A stretch of 64,000 nt of DNA from Phocoena phocoena. Taxonomy: Eukaryota; Chordata; Mammalia; Artiodactyla; Phocoenidae. The notes beneath the pieces were generated by a model that was not told the origin of the DNA, did no database searches, and saw only the letters and a list, made by a program, of their open reading frames with translations. The stretch lies in the NCBI RefSeq assembly GCF_963924675.1, contig NC_089221.1, forward strand, positions 140,038,263-140,102,262, written 5' to 3'. Both the position numbers and the translations under genes were made by a program. This document shows positions 33,121 through 46,439 of this stretch, one piece after another (within the stretch, counting starts at the first letter, position 1; every line of letters starts with the position of its first letter).

Positions 33121-35850
33121 TCACACTATAAGGCAGGTGTCATGCATGGCCGTAATAGACAAGCAGCTTAGCACCAATTCCTTATACCAAGTGGCCTCTG
33201 TTGTCATATGAGATTGTGACCCTGCAAGCCAAATAATGATTTGTCCTTAATTCTTCTAAAAGGCACTATACTGAAAATCCTGTTCTTAGTAAGTTATAGC
33301 TCCTAAAATGCCACCAGGTAAAGAACTTTACAAAACAGGTTAAAATATTTATCAACTGAATCAATCAAAAATTGTATAAGTAATATTGACTTGTTAAGTC
33401 CATTAGATGATTACTCAGTGTTCCATTCACTGTTCAATAGGATGTTACATATTATTCTCCAAAATAAAAGTAAACACCTCAAAAAAAAACACTTGGAAAC
33501 ACTGAGTGAGATATAATACCTAAACACACTGCTTACATAGTGAGAGTATTAATATATTTCCAAGGAAAAAATATAAGAAGTATCTAAACATAATAAGCAC
33601 AAGATTCAAGAATCCGAAGGGATGGACTAGTCAAAACATTTTTCTGTGCATTCTTTGAACCTCAACATGTACATAAATCAGTAAATGTCTAAATGAAGTG
33701 CCAGTGCAGTCATTCAACAAGGAATAAGGCAAGGTGAATATGAAGTCAGTACAAATCACGGGGCCCTGCTGGGTAGAAAGAGGAAGGGGTAAATCCCATG
33801 TCTGCCCTTCCTAGGGAGACATTTTTTTCCACTGGGCCCAAATCAGGTCATAATTAAAGTACTCAACATTTATTCAAAAAATATTAACTGAACACTTACA
33901 ATGTTCCAGGCATTGTCCTTGACACAAAGAAGAGAGAAATGAACAAGACAGACAAGGTCCTTGATCTAATAGAACTTGCAATCCAGTTGGGGTAAATAGG
34001 TGAGAAAAATGTAAACAAATGAACAGGAATGTTTCTAGGGATGATACCTTTTTATGACAAGTTAATTTGACAGAGAATAGTCTGGCTAGGTATATATAGA
34101 TAGCCTGGTATTTGCCTGTATCTCTAACCTAAATTCTTATCTTCTTCCACTCCCTGCAGCTGCCTCAGCCTAACCTTTTCTGATGACTGAAAGGCACTAT
34201 AATTCGCTGTCTCAGGGCTATAATATGAGAAAATTTTAATGTCATTTAACACTTTAGAGATTACATTCACATACATTGTCCCATTAAATCCTCACAGCTT
34301 AGGAGATAAGCAGAGTAGATATTTATTATTTGGGGGATACCCTGTTTCATTTCCACCTTCCTAACCATACCCTATTTCCTTTTGGGGAGTTATCTGTCTC
34401 CCATTGTTTGTAGTCTGGGTGAGATTATAAATCCAGGTGTCTGTCTACCACTAGAACCCAAATTGACTGGATTATTCTGCACTGTCCCAGTACACCAAGA
34501 AGCTGAACATATAACCTGAACCCTGTCAAAGTTTTCTGACAGAAATTTTACTATTTAGGGCAAAAATGGAAGAAGAAAAGATTGTTGACGTTATTTGCCC
34601 TGATAGTGTAACCTTAACTAGACTGTCCCTATTACCAGAAATTCCTGCAGTTCTTCCTTTCTAGCCTTCAGAAGCGGCTCTGTTTCAAGTCATCCTTTGA
34701 TTGCTGAACTCTAGGTAGACTTTCATTTAATGCCGTTTCCTTGAGTTACTCAAAGTTTCTGCTCCTTGCAACCAAAGTCTTCCAACTAATAAATTAGATC
34801 ATTATGCCCATTTTACCAATGAAGACTGAGACTGAGAGGAGTTACCTGTCTAAAGTCATACCCTTAAACAGTACTAGACCTAGAATTTGAACCTACTTGT
34901 TCTTATTCCAAATGGAGTACTCATTTTGTGACACTTTGATTAATACAATGTATCAGAAAACTATAAAGACTATAAAGACCATAAATTGAAAACATGCATT
35001 TACCTCTTCTTTCCCCTCTTCCATTAAATAAAAAAGAAAGTAAAGAAAATTTCTAAAATATAAACACAGAAGGATTAAAAATAAAGGGATGGTAATACAA
35101 TTCTAGAAACTGGAGAGCAGAGGATGAATAGTATACACAAGAAAACTGAGTCCTAAGCCAAGAGTAAGAAAGCTGTGATGCAACCTGATTTCTACCACAA
35201 AATCCCTCAAAAGACACATATGTTGTTTGTGCACATTACTTCTAGAAGTGAATGTAAAAATAGAACTTGCAAATAGAACTTCTCTAAAAATTAGAGAATA
35301 GGTATAAAATCTTTTTAGAAAGCTATTAAACTTCAGATTCCTCCCCAGTCTAACAAAGAAAATGGAAGTTCATTTTATGGAAGGGTAAAGTTGAGCTTCT
35401 GGATAGGTCATAATAAAAGGCAGGAATAAGGAAAACTAAAAGTTTTCATGGAAACACTAAAATGTAGAGCCACCTCCCCAGCTCAGCTTTCAAAATACTG
35501 GAAGCCATTATATCATCAAGACAGGAAACAGGATTCTTCACTGGGTGACACAACCAGCCGAAGAAACAAGATTTAAACTCACCAATATGACATATTCCCC
35601 CAATTAAATGGTCCAGGTATATTACCCTATAATGAAGCCCACATTTAGCCAAACATCTGAGGAAAATTTCAAATATAAAATATATACAGCAAAACACAAA
35701 AACTGAAAAAGGGCTAGTTGAAGGAAACAAAACTTTGCAGAGAACTAAACACTTTAAAAAACTATAATTAATATCCTCAGAGAGATAAAAAGATATTGCA
35801 TTCGTGAAAAAAGAATAAAATGCTATTTTTAAAAAGAGCAATCAAAGATC
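33121..35850. other. Intergenic stretch, no gene supported
   Basis: No host gene seen. An old dispersed repeat (atgttccaggcattgtcc...gaacaagacagacaaggtcc) lies near 33870-34020. The frame at 35446-35841 on the minus strand has no domain that I recognise. Confidence 0.5.
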
Positions 35851-35859
35851 AAGAAAGAA

Positions 35860-36665
35860 CTCTTAGAAATCAAAAATATGGTAACAGAAGTGATGAAAGG
35901 CCCAATAAAAAGTTGGACAGTAATATTGCTGAAATCTCCCAAAGGCAGAAATTTGCGGAAATAACATTTTTTAAAATTAGAAAATAAATTCATGAGATCC
36001 AATATTCAAGAAATGAAAATTGAGAAAGAAGAATAAAGAAATGGAACAGAGCAATATATGAACAAAATGATTCAAGAAAAATTTCCAGAACTGAAAAATT
36101 TGAACCTCAAATTGAAAGAGCCAATCAGTTGTTCAGAAAAAAAACTAAAGGAAAAAAATCAAGGCACACTTCTTTGAAATTTCAGAATACTAGGGAAAAA
36201 GAAAAGATACTAAAAGCATCCAGAGAGGGGACAAAAACAGGTTACTTATTAACTTCATGTTTAAGATGGACTTCAGATTTCTTAAAATCAGTACCATAAA
36301 GCAAAAAGACAACACCTTCAAAATTCTAAGAGAAAGTTATTTCCAACCTAGAATTTTATTCCCAACTGAATTATCATCCATAGGTAGACTGAAGACATTT
36401 TCAGACATTCAAGATCTCCAAAAATATCCTACATATCATTTCTCAAAAAAATTACTAGAGGAGATACTCCCCCAAAACAAGAAAGTCATAGGATCCAGGA
36501 AACAAGTGAGAGATAAAGGGAATCCCCTTGTCAAAGATGATAATGAAGAGAAATCTCCGGCTGACAGCTGTTTAGCTGAACAGATTGAAGCAGGTCAGAG
36601 AGGTTCTGAGGGATATACTGTCAAGACGAAAAAAATAGAATACCTGAGGCATTTGAACTGATTGA
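35860..36665 (+). pseudogene. Old LINE (L1/HAL1-like) ORF1 relic
   Basis: Phrases translate to fragments like ILRESYFQPRILFPTELSSI and FSDIQDLQK, which resemble the C-terminal region of LINE-1/HAL1 ORF1 (an RNA-binding protein). The longest open piece is 36257-36661 (134 codons). Frameshifts and stops upstream show that it is decayed. Confidence 0.6.
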
Positions 36666-36694
36666 AAGGAGATTTAGATAAATGTAGAAGAAAT

Positions 36695-36805
36695 GGTTAA
36701 ATATATATTTATTTATTTATACATATGTGTATATATATATATAATATATTTATACATAAGTATATATACATTTTACATATATGTGTGTATATATACATTT
36801 TAATT
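36695..36805. repeat. AT-rich low-complexity run
   Basis: Irregular (TA)/(ATGTGT)-type tracts following the LINE relic. Confidence 0.9.
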
Positions 36806-38160
36806 TTAAAAAGGACAATTAGCAATTAAAGGGGAAAAAAGGAAGTTATGCAACAAAGGGATAGTGTTTGGAATATACCACATGGCTCCACTGAGCCTAC
36901 GACTTACATGATCATAGTAAATACAAAAGGTGAATATTCATCTACCCCAAATAATTATTTAACTATGTTCACTGAATGGGCAGTTATGTTTTTATGCTTG
37001 CCTGTGCTAGGAGGGGTGATGAAAGAGAGGTAAATTTTCCTCTAAAGTGAGAAGTAAATAGATGCTTGCTAAAATGTAAAAATCAAAGAGAAGTACCATA
37101 AACCATTGTTCAGAAATGTGGAGGTACTTTTCATAAGAGGCTGTTGAAAATAGTTGCCTCTGGAATGCAAAACATGGGCAGAAGAACCTGGGGACAGATA
37201 TTCTTCCAAATAGCCTTGGAGAGCTGTATGAGTCTTTAAATCAGATCTTGAAAAAATTAAAACAACATTAATAAAAATTAAAATTAAATTAAAAATGCCC
37301 AACTGGCTATCCTTTTCCACACTAAAGAAGCCACACATCTAACCTTTCCTTCATAGGTCAAGCTTTAGCTTATTTAACCATGAAACCATATACACTTATT
37401 CTGGTGACAAACTAAGGATGCATTTTGCGTGTGTGCGTGTGTGTGTGTGTTACTCTCATGGAAAATATTATCCTCCTGAAAGATTGTAGTTGGCAGAGAC
37501 GAATGCCTGAAAAGGTTAGGAGAACCACTGACTTGATTGGAAGAGAGGACAGTTTGTTAAGAAACTGTCCCAAATCCACCACAGAATAATGAAGCTAATT
37601 TCCAAAGACCCTGATGCAATTCTCTGTCCTGGCTCTATCCATCTTCTCTACATTGGTAGGCAAAAACCATGGAAGCAAAACCCTTTTTCTAATTTAATAG
37701 ATTCTGAGAAACAAAATTGACTAATGAAGGAGATCAGAACACCTAGGCAAACTGGATACTTACCTAACACTTGAATTTTCCAAATTAAAGAAAGAAGGTT
37801 ACAGTCCCCTTCATTAATGTTCCATTTAGAATCTCTGCATCTTCTTCGGAAGAGAGACCTTCCATCCTACAGGGATACAACATTTTCTAGGGTTTTAAAG
37901 CTTCCTTTGAGTGGCTTAAAGTAGGGATATTTCACTATCATCTTCATTTTTGAAACTCTATGCCATTGAGCATAGTGTTCTCCTTGAAGTGTTTAGCTAG
38001 ACCAAAATCACTCTGAGATGTACACACAGGAGACGCACCTGTCTCATGCCCCAAATACACACAAGGCCATACAGCACGAAACCTAATTAGTCTGGGGTAT
38101 GTAGCCACATTAACAGATGTTTTAGTTGTGCCATTTTTCTTCTTCACTAGTTTTCTATTC
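36806..38160. other. Intergenic stretch, no gene supported
   Basis: Nothing beyond the small GT microsatellite recognised. Confidence 0.5.
37428..37451. repeat. (GT)n microsatellite
   Basis: Short imperfect dinucleotide run. Confidence 0.9.
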
Positions 38161-38164
38161 TCCT

Positions 38165-38330
38165 TGGCAGTGACTCTCAGAGTTTAGTTGGCTTAAGTAT
38201 CACCTGGGATGCTTTTTCAAAAATGCAGGACCTCAAACCCCCAGTGATTCGGAGTCTACCTCTAGTGTTGAGTTTGTGAATCTACTTTTTAACAAATCCC
38301 CCTCCATCCTATGATGCCATCACAATATTT
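38165..38330 (+). repeat. MER5A-type hAT remnant
   Basis: The order agtgactctcagagtttag, taagtatcacctgggatgc, acccccagtgattcggagtct and aacaaatccccc follows the MER5A consensus (a short nonautonomous hAT-Charlie element). Truncated at the right. Confidence 0.65.
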
Positions 38331-40460
38331 ATAACACACTAGCCTGTGGGATAAAATCAATCCCTTATCACAGCATACACAGTCCTCCTAATCTGGCCCT
38401 TGCCTACTTCTATAATCTATACTTCTTACATCCCAGAGTGAATGTCATTGCTCTAGTGGAACTTGCAAATTTCCATGCTATTTCATATATGCATGCCATA
38501 TTTCACATTATTTCCTGGGATACATGTCTCTAGCCAATATTTATTATTTTATGTTCCCATCATCCTGGGAATAATCTTACCTCCTGGGAATAATAGGCTC
38601 TTAGGAGTGGGGTGGGGTATGCTTTTCATACCCACTCATTCATTCTAAACATGTTTCATAGGATCTGCTAACCATAGTATCCACTCCCCCAGCCACAGGG
38701 AAATAGGAGTAGGTATGTGAGACCAACAAAATATTTTCCCTGGGATTTTTCAAACTGGAAATTTAAAAAAGAGATAGACCTTTACCAGTGAAAAAAGTAA
38801 AAAAATGTAAAGGACAGGAGCTACGTAAAGACTTGTTCCTTGAAAATGGAGGAAGGCCATCAAACAGAGTAAAGCTAACATTCACAAAGGAGCAGAGATA
38901 GTTAATAAATGTGAATTAACCAAAATACAATTTTGATACAGATGATAACTACTATACATTTTTAAGTTAAATATTCTGAAAGAATTATTACATGACTGGT
39001 AGACTGAGGGCTGCATGGACAAATTTTATTTAGGAAAAATGTATTTAATTCTAAGATTTATTTAGGACTTTAGTGTTGTTCAGTTTACTTCAAAATGCCA
39101 ATAATGCCTTAATATGATAGCATATATTAATACGTAGTGAAGATAAATAATTTCTTATAAAGTGCCCTAAAATGACAGAAAATTATAACATTTTCTAGGT
39201 CATAGATCTTTTTGAGAAACTGATTAAAGTTAAAGATTCCCTTGGGGGAAAAAAAATGCACATTCACACAGATTTTTACAATTTCTGGAGAATCACAGTT
39301 TCCCCTGAAGCCCATTCATGGACCTCTAAGAAATCCCTGGGCTCAGTGAGGCTTGTTTTGGTTCTATTTCACACGTCTGCTACACGAGCCTACCTGTGTA
39401 CATAAAAATGGATAAAGTAAAGTGACATGTGTGAGAATTGAAATTTATTTAGTTTCCAGGTTGGAGATGGTAGACAATAAAATAAATGAGAGAGTTTCAA
39501 GTGGCAATTAGGAATCAAGAAAAACCGTAACATAACCAATTTTAAAAACATCTTCCTTCTCTCTAATTTTTATTTGGTTTAGTTTTTACTTTCTTTATTG
39601 CTGTTGGTGGAAGTGTTTGCTTGCTTATTTTTCTTATGATTACTTAGTATATTTATTTCATCTAATGTAAAATGCAAATGCTTTTCTCATGATTTTTATT
39701 CAGATTTTCTTGTGATCTCTGATGCAAAATATAGGTGCTTACTTGCCACATTCCAAGTACTTTGTTTTCATATCTATTGACTGTGAAAATGAGGCAGCAC
39801 TCTGAAATATTGAATAGATAATTCAAGATTGAATAGAGTACAGATTTTACATATTGAATAGAGATTCTAAACTGTCTTTACAACCAGCATCTCATGAGAC
39901 AATTTTTAGATTATTTCATAGTCTGACATTTAACAATATATTTTATATTGTTTTCTAATAACTACATGCCTGTTAAACTTCTTTATCTTATTATAGCAAA
40001 TTACTTATGAGCAGGTTTACCTGCTATTTTCTCCTATTTCCCAGGTAATTTTCACAAAATATTTTGGTCAACATTATGAGTTGCATGTGACAGTGACAAC
40101 TCATACCGCCTTAGGGAAAAAAAAGGAAGGGGAGTGCTATTGTCTTCAAAAACTGAGGAGGTCGATGATGAGTCTTCCTTCCGGCACAGCTGGACCCAGG
40201 GGTCCAAACAATGATGTCAAGGATCACTCCTTCTATAGTTTGCACAGTATTTCTCTGTGTTAGCTTCATCATTTGATGGGTTCTTTCCACGTGGTGGCTC
40301 TCAGCACTTCCAGGCTTACATTGCCCTTGCATTCTCCTTCCCAGTTATACACTCCTGCACATTTCTGGAATTCAGTGCCATGTACCCAACTTGACTAATG
40401 TACTCATCTCTGAACCAGTCTGGACATAGGGATTGATTCTATACAAATTAAATGAGTTAA
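38331..40460. other. Intergenic stretch, no gene supported
   Basis: An old unnamed repeat is possible at about 40075-40350 (acagctggacccaggggtcc; ccacgtggtggctctcagc). No gene evident. Confidence 0.45.
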
Positions 40461-40472
40461 GAACTGAGAAGA

Positions 40473-42069
40473 GAGGGAGAGATCAATATGGCAGAATAGA
40501 GGGACATGGAGCTCTCCTCCTCCCACAAATACATCTACATGTGGAACAAGTCTCACAGAACACCTACTGAATGCTGGCAGAAGGCCTCAGACAACCAAAA
40601 CTGCAAGATCACCATATAACCAGGTAGGACGAAAGGGAAAAAAAGGAATCATGATGGGACCTTTGCCCCCTGGGAGAGAGCTGTGAAAGAGGAAAGGTTC
40701 CCTTACTCTGGGAACCCCCTTCACCAGCTGGGAGATCAGACAGGACAGAAAGGGAGCTCCAGAGGCTCAGAGAAGAGTGCAGCAGCTGGACTGTGGCAGG
40801 CAGAACAGAGAGAGACCAGCAGAGCCTGGCCTGGCCACCTCACTGCACTCCCAAGACCAAGAAATGCATCCGCTACAGCACGTGTGGGCTGGGTACTGAA
40901 AATTGGACTTCAGCGGACAGACATGGGGAGAGGACTGTGGTTGGCTGAGTGGAGGTAGCCTGAAGGGGAGGGAGTGTGGGCCAACCCACAACCAGGGGTA
41001 TATGCAGGACAGAACCTGGGTCCACCATAGAAGCCCTGTTGTTAACACATGCGAAGGGAGGAGCGGTGCCCCACCATAGTAGCCTCATTCTTCACATGCT
41101 CACAGAGGGCATGGCTCTGCCTCTATGAGCTCTGGGAGTGGGCAAGCGCCAGGGGTTGCCTGTACATGAAGGCGGGGCTGAAATTTGAGCCAATCTCAGG
41201 GGCTGAGCGACTTAGGAAACAGGGCTGAAATCTGAGCACAGCAGCTCTGAGATCCACGGATTTACACTGCTGCCACCTGTGGCTATGTAAGCTCTGCATC
41301 TGAGGGACATCCAAGCCAATTACTGTTGCTCCCATATCTGGGGAGGGTCTGGCATCAGTAGCTGCAGGCTTTGTGGGCACAGGCTTGCAGAGGCAGGGCC
41401 AGGGTCTGGGCTGATATCATAACTACCACTGCGGGTCCAGGTACATGACTACACATGACTACAGCAGGTCCCAGTGCTTGACTTCAGGGGACCTGCACTG
41501 GTGGCTTTCTGAGCACAGCACCTGAGGGACACCTGGGCTGATTGCCAGCATTCCCACAGTTGAGGCAGGTCCAAGGGCAGTGTCAACAACAGTGTACTTT
41601 GTGAGCCCACACAATGGGTGACAGGTGACACCACACAGCACACTTCCTGGTGGACACCTCCTGGGTCCTGACAGATGAATGGATAAATGTGGACGGATGT
41701 GGTACAACGGAATACTATTTAGTCATAAAAAACAATGAAATAGTGCCATCTGCAGCAACATGGATGGACCTAGAGATTTTCATACTAAAGTGAAGTAAGT
41801 CAGATAGAGAAAGACAAACATCATATGATATCACTTATTTGTGGAATCTAAAAAAATAATACAAATGAACTCATTTACAAAACAGAAACAGACTTGCAGA
41901 CATAGAAAACAAACTTATGGTTACCAAAGGGGAAAGGGGGTAGGGGGAGGGATAAATTAGGAGTTTTGGATTAATAGATACAAACTACTATATATAAAAT
42001 AAACAACAAGTTCTGTGTAGCACAGGGAACTACATTCAATATCCTGTAATAAACCATAACAGAAAAGAA

Positions 42070-42103
<34 letters not shown>

Positions 42104-42189
42104 CTGAATCACTTTGCTGTTCACCAGAAACTAACTAACCTACAACACTGTAAGTCAACTATACGTCAATATAGTTTTTTTAAAAAAAT
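40473..42189 (+). mobile_element. L1 with 5' UTR joined directly to 3' end (internal deletion)
   Basis: 40473-41670 resembles a cetartiodactyl L1 5' UTR: it starts gagagatcaatatggcagaatag and is GC-rich, with repeated ctgagggaca-type blocks. From about 41670 the sequence is L1 ORF2 end and 3' UTR (gatgaatggataaatg; gtcataaaaaacaatgaaatag; aaaggggaaagggg). ORF1 and nearly all of ORF2 are absent. The same 11-bp duplication, aactgagaaga, occurs at 40462-40472 and 42190-42200, so the whole unit behaves as one insertion. A (TA)n run lies near 42076-42103. Confidence 0.85.
42076..42103. repeat. (TA)n microsatellite in L1 3' UTR
   Basis: A tatatata run inside the L1 tail region. Confidence 0.95.
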
Positions 42190-42200
42190 AACTGAGAAGA

Positions 42201-43333
42201 TATACTTGCCCAAGGGAAAATCATAGTGTGATTATCAAAAGAATGGCAATTATGAGAAGGTAACTGGGTGCCGGAAAGGAGAAAAAAAACATATATCTAC
42301 TAAATAGAGTTTACTAGCTTTAAGTACATAGCAAACACTCTTTGGTTGATATAGCATCCTCTCTCATTCAAGACTAAAGATAAAGAATCATTTTGTGTCT
42401 GTCTTACACAGGGCCCACTTGACTACAAGGCACTCATTAGTATAGTTCAAGTAAAAATTGGTTTTATTTCATTCTCAAACAATCTCACTGTAAGAATTAC
42501 AGCAGGGTCTCCAGAAAACCTGAAGGTTGTCAGGCAACTACATATGTGTATGGGAGTGTTGGGGCAGGGTCTACCGGGTAGAAGATAGGATATGTCTTTC
42601 ATATAAGATATGTCTTTGTGCATTTGTATGGCTTTTTCACTATAAATCGGCTTGTAACTTACATCATTTATTCCAAGGTTTACATATGGCCTCATCTAGG
42701 CCATCCAGAAATAGAGAACTTAACACCAGAATGCACAGGGACTTCTAGCTCTGCTGCCCACAAAAATCTCAGTTCTCTAGTTCAGATCTGATGGGCCAGC
42801 AGAGGTCAGAGATCCATTGTGGGTCCCCTAGATGAGTTGTCTGAAGTAGGAATAGTAGTGGAGGCGTTGAAAATGAAGACTACATAGCTCCAAGGAGCTC
42901 TCATTCTGGAGCTATAGGTGCTGGGCAGGATCCTTGAAGGTAGTTGTGGAGGCAAAGAGGAAATTATTGACACCTCTAATGCAATTTGATACAAAATTTA
43001 ACTCTGAATTTTATACCAACTATATGAGAATTACACAAGTGGAAATAAATAAGAAAGTAATACTCTAATAATGAGAATTTCATTCTATTTGTCATGTCAA
43101 AAGCAAGTTTTCATTTAAGGAAAATGATAATGAGATCATCTATGAGTAAAATAAGAATTTCGTTCATCTATCTTAAAGCAAGGTTACTAAAAATGCTTAA
43201 TATTATGAATTATGTAATAATGGTTTTAATCGGTAGAAGTTGGAGTTTTAAGGGATAATAAAAGTAATGAACTTTTGACTCCCACCAGATTTAACAATCT
43301 CTAATATTAAAATATTAATATTTATATATATTT
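42201..43333. other. Intergenic stretch, no gene supported
   Basis: AT-rich noncoding sequence with no recognised element. Confidence 0.5.
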
Positions 43334-43341
43334 AAAATTCA

Positions 43342-43551
43342 GGGCTTCCCTGGTGGCGCAGTGGTTGAGAGTTCGCCTACTGATGCAGGAGGCACGGGTT
43401 CAGGCACGGGTTCGCGCCCCGGTCAGGGAAGATCCCACATGCCGAGGAGCGGCTAGGCCCGTGAGCCATGGCCACTGAGCCTGCGCATCCGGAGCCTCTG
43501 CTCTGCAACGAGAGAGGCCACAACAGTGAGAGGCCCGCATACCGCAAAAAA
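43342..43551 (+). mobile_element. CHR-2-type SINE with internal 12-bp duplication
   Basis: Begins gggcttccctggtggcgcagtgg and ends gaggcccgcataccgc plus A run. Flanked by aaaattca at 43334-43341 and 43552-43559 (approximate). The B-box region is duplicated: aggcacgggttc occurs twice in a row at about 43390-43413. Confidence 0.92.
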
Positions 43552-44300
43552 AAAATTCATATTGGAGTTAATACTAAAACAGTAGATAATATCTATTTAA
43601 ATAAATATGTGGTTTCAAAACCAGCAATACAGTATGTATTATGTCTCAGCTTCTAAAAATTCACTGACAGTAAAAGAAGGGTTATTTTTATCATTTTAGC
43701 TATATTTTCCTTAGCTCTGAGTCTGTTGATATTAAAAAGAAAAATGGAAACGAACACATTTTTTCCATTAGATTTGAGTAAATTGAATCAACCGCCCAGA
43801 AATGTGTGATTCTGGTGTATGTTACTTTTCAATATTCCATTTAAAATTAACCAGCACCAAGAAAAATCCAATGCTATTTTCAACAGTACCTTCCAGAAGA
43901 GGGAGAAACAAAACTGATTTATATAGCAACACTTAGGACATCTAGCAATAGAAAATCTGCCAAATGTTTTCTATTTGTTTTTATGACTGTGTATATAGAA
44001 GTTTATATTCCTACATGGGGTGGGTAGCTATCAATAGAATACAATGAAATAATACCTCTTTTAAATCTTAAATCTTTCCTTAACTTTGTCACTTTAGGGT
44101 GATTAGTTGTGCTCATAATAAGCCTATTGATGTGAAATCTCTAGTGCATGAAGTAAAAAAGAAAAATTCCTAAGAATCCCCCAGAAAATATATTATATCC
44201 AGTTCCCTGAGATTTCTGGGATTGTCCTTCTGGAATTTACATCTACCAGGTCCCATATAGACATTCATCTTTCTGGGGAAAACTACTTTTGCAAAGTAGT
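43552..44300. other. Intergenic stretch, no gene supported
   Basis: No recognised feature. Confidence 0.5.
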
Positions 44301-44304
44301 TAAG

Positions 44305-44480
44305 GCAGGGAGTGTAAAATCAGACAGAGTAGCGGTTGAACTCTTCCTTCTCCACTTATTGGCTGTGAGATTTGGGACAAATTACTTAACTCCCCTCAGC
44401 CTGTTTCCTCATCTATAAAATGGGTACCTACCTTACGAGTTGTTGTGTGGATTAACTGAGATAAAGTGTGTAAAGCACTT
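44305..44480 (+). repeat. MIR-type SINE remnant
   Basis: Well-preserved core: cttattggctgtgagatttggg, ctgtttcctcatctataaaatggg, gttgtgtggattaactgagataaag. It is the target of the SINE insertion that follows. Confidence 0.8.
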
Positions 44481-44495
44481 AAGATGGCACCTACA

Positions 44496-44642
44496 GGGTC
44501 TTCCCTGGCGGTCCAGTGGTTAAGACTCTGCGCTTCCACCGCAGGGGGCATGGGTTCAACCCCTGGCCAGGGAACTAAGATCCCACCTGTCGCATGGCAT
44601 GGCCAAGATAAATAAATAAAATTTAATAAAAAAAAAAAAAAA
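44496..44642 (+). mobile_element. Short CHR-related SINE
   Basis: Starts gggtcttccctggcggtccagtgg, has a B-box-like gggttcaacccctgg and ends with an aaataaataaa A-rich tail. Flanked by aagatggcacctaca (44481-44495) and aagatggtacctaca (44643-44657), a duplication with one mismatch. Confidence 0.9.
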
Positions 44643-44814
44643 AAGATGGTACCTACACAAGAAAATATGCAGTCAATTTGGTAGCCATTGTTGAGAAAGA
44701 ATTCATTATGTAAAAAGTAACCATGTAATAAATAAAGTAGGGCCATTCCTACATCTGAGCTTGTATATTATACAGCTTTTATAATATATATGGTGATTAT
44801 TTTTCCATATCTGT

Positions 44815-44930
44815 CCTACCCACCCTCACTGGACAGTGAACCCCTTGAGGGTAGTGATTTTGTCTTATCTTTTCATCCTTAATTCAGATCTTGGCACATA
44901 TTAGGTCTTAAATAATTACTTGTAGATAGA
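44815..44930 (+). repeat. L2 3'-end remnant
   Basis: Phrases cactggacagtgaaccccttgagg, gattttgtctt and cttggcacatattagg follow the L2 3' tail consensus. Confidence 0.6.
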
Positions 44931-45287
44931 ATTGAACCTAAAAATTCCTACAAGTCCATTATTCCTTCTAGGATATAGAACTATGCAGCTCTTTACTCTG
45001 TTTTATGTAGCTGAAGTGCATAAGATATATTGCCCTCTGAAACCTTTAGTCAAATGCCAGGAAAAAAGAGTCATTTGTAAAACAGGCTATGCAGTGTTTT
45101 TTAACTGGTAGAGGAGATTTAAAATCTCAAGACAAGTACTGAGTAAATGTCTAACAAAACCTAACTGATATTACATCTTAAGTTCTTAGCAGTTGGTATA
45201 GAAAAAAGAATCTGCAACATTTTTTGAGATATTGCATCAGAATTTTTGGTGCTGGGCTCCAAAACTTGCTGCATCAATCTACATTCT

Positions 45288-45665
45288 TTTTCTTTTTTTT
45301 TTAATTAATTAATTAATTTGTTTTATTTTTGGCTGCATTGGGTCTTCGTTCCTGCGCGTGGGCTTTTTCTAGTTGCAGTGAGCAGGGGCTACTCTTTGTT
45401 GCGATACGCGGGCTTCTCATTGTGGTGGCTTCTCTTGTTGCAGAGAACAGGCTCTAGGCACGTGGGCTTCAGGAGCTGTGCCTCAAGGGCTCTACAGCGC
45501 AGGCTCAGTAGTTGTGGTTCATGGGCTCTAGAGCACAGGCTCAATAGTTGTGGCGCACAGGCTTAGTTGCTCCACAGCATGTGGGATCTTCCCAGACCAA
45601 GGATGGAACCCATGTCCCCTGCCTTGGCAGGCGGATTCTTAACCACTGCGCAACCAGGGAAGTCC
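45288..45665 (-). mobile_element. CHR-type SINE, long form
   Basis: Minus-strand copy beginning at gggaagtcc and ending in an aattaattaa tail. Flanked by atcaatctacattct (45273-45287) and atcaatttacattct (45666-45680), differing at one base. Confidence 0.92.
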
Positions 45666-45680
45666 ATCAATTTACATTCT

Positions 45681-46430
45681 GAAGGTTATCTTCAGGGCCA
45701 GAAGGGTGAGGAACAGAAAGGTTTAAAATAAAAAATTTCTCAGGGTTACTATATCTAAAAATCCCTGTATTTTAAATTCGGCTTTCACCTTGATAATAGG
45801 ACTCTGATTGTGGTAAGAAACAGCCTTAATTCTGTTTCCCTTGAAAATGTACTTTTACAGTGTGGGAGAATGCACTGAACTACCTTTAAAGTTATGTTCA
45901 TGGATATTTCATAGATTGCATTGACTTGCGGGTCCTGAAAGGGTTAGCATTTCTCTCCTTCGGGATCCTGACTCAACTCCAGGACCAAAAATCAGCAGAT
46001 GAAACTGCATCCTAGTTATGAGCTTTGAACACCTCCCACTTGTTTCTAAAGGTGCCTCAGGGACTTATCCCGCCTAGATAAAATTCAGCAAACATTGAAG
46101 ATGTGTGCTAAATTGCGGAGCAGGGAGAGGTTGACTAAAGTCAGATAATCTAACACCTGCCTGGAGAGTAAGGAAGAAGTGTTTATCCTGATCTAGGGGC
46201 AGAAAAGTGGGTGATAAGATGAGGTTGCAATACTGAGGAAGAGAAGGAACCTCAAGGTGAAGGGCACAGAGAGAGGGGAAGGTCATCGGTGGTCACTTTG
46301 TGTAAAGGTTCTAATCAAACATTGCTAATTATTCCAAGTTACAAATCCAGAAAAGCTCCTGCTTTGGACAGAGTGAGTGCACCTGTTTAAAACGTGCTCC
46401 AGCAATCTTAAACTGACAATGTTGGGAGTC
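45681..46430. other. Intergenic stretch, no gene supported
   Basis: No recognised gene or repeat. Confidence 0.5.
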
Positions 46431-46439
46431 TCTCGGGTT

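Noticed and set aside
40683..41707. Cluster of ORFs on both strands in a GC-rich segment, possibly a gene or CpG island
   Set aside because: The segment reads as L1 5' UTR and sits inside a TSD-bounded L1; no exon or domain evidence.
46074..46286. Short minus-strand ORF as possible coding exon
   Set aside because: No domain, splice or conservation evidence is available from the sequence.
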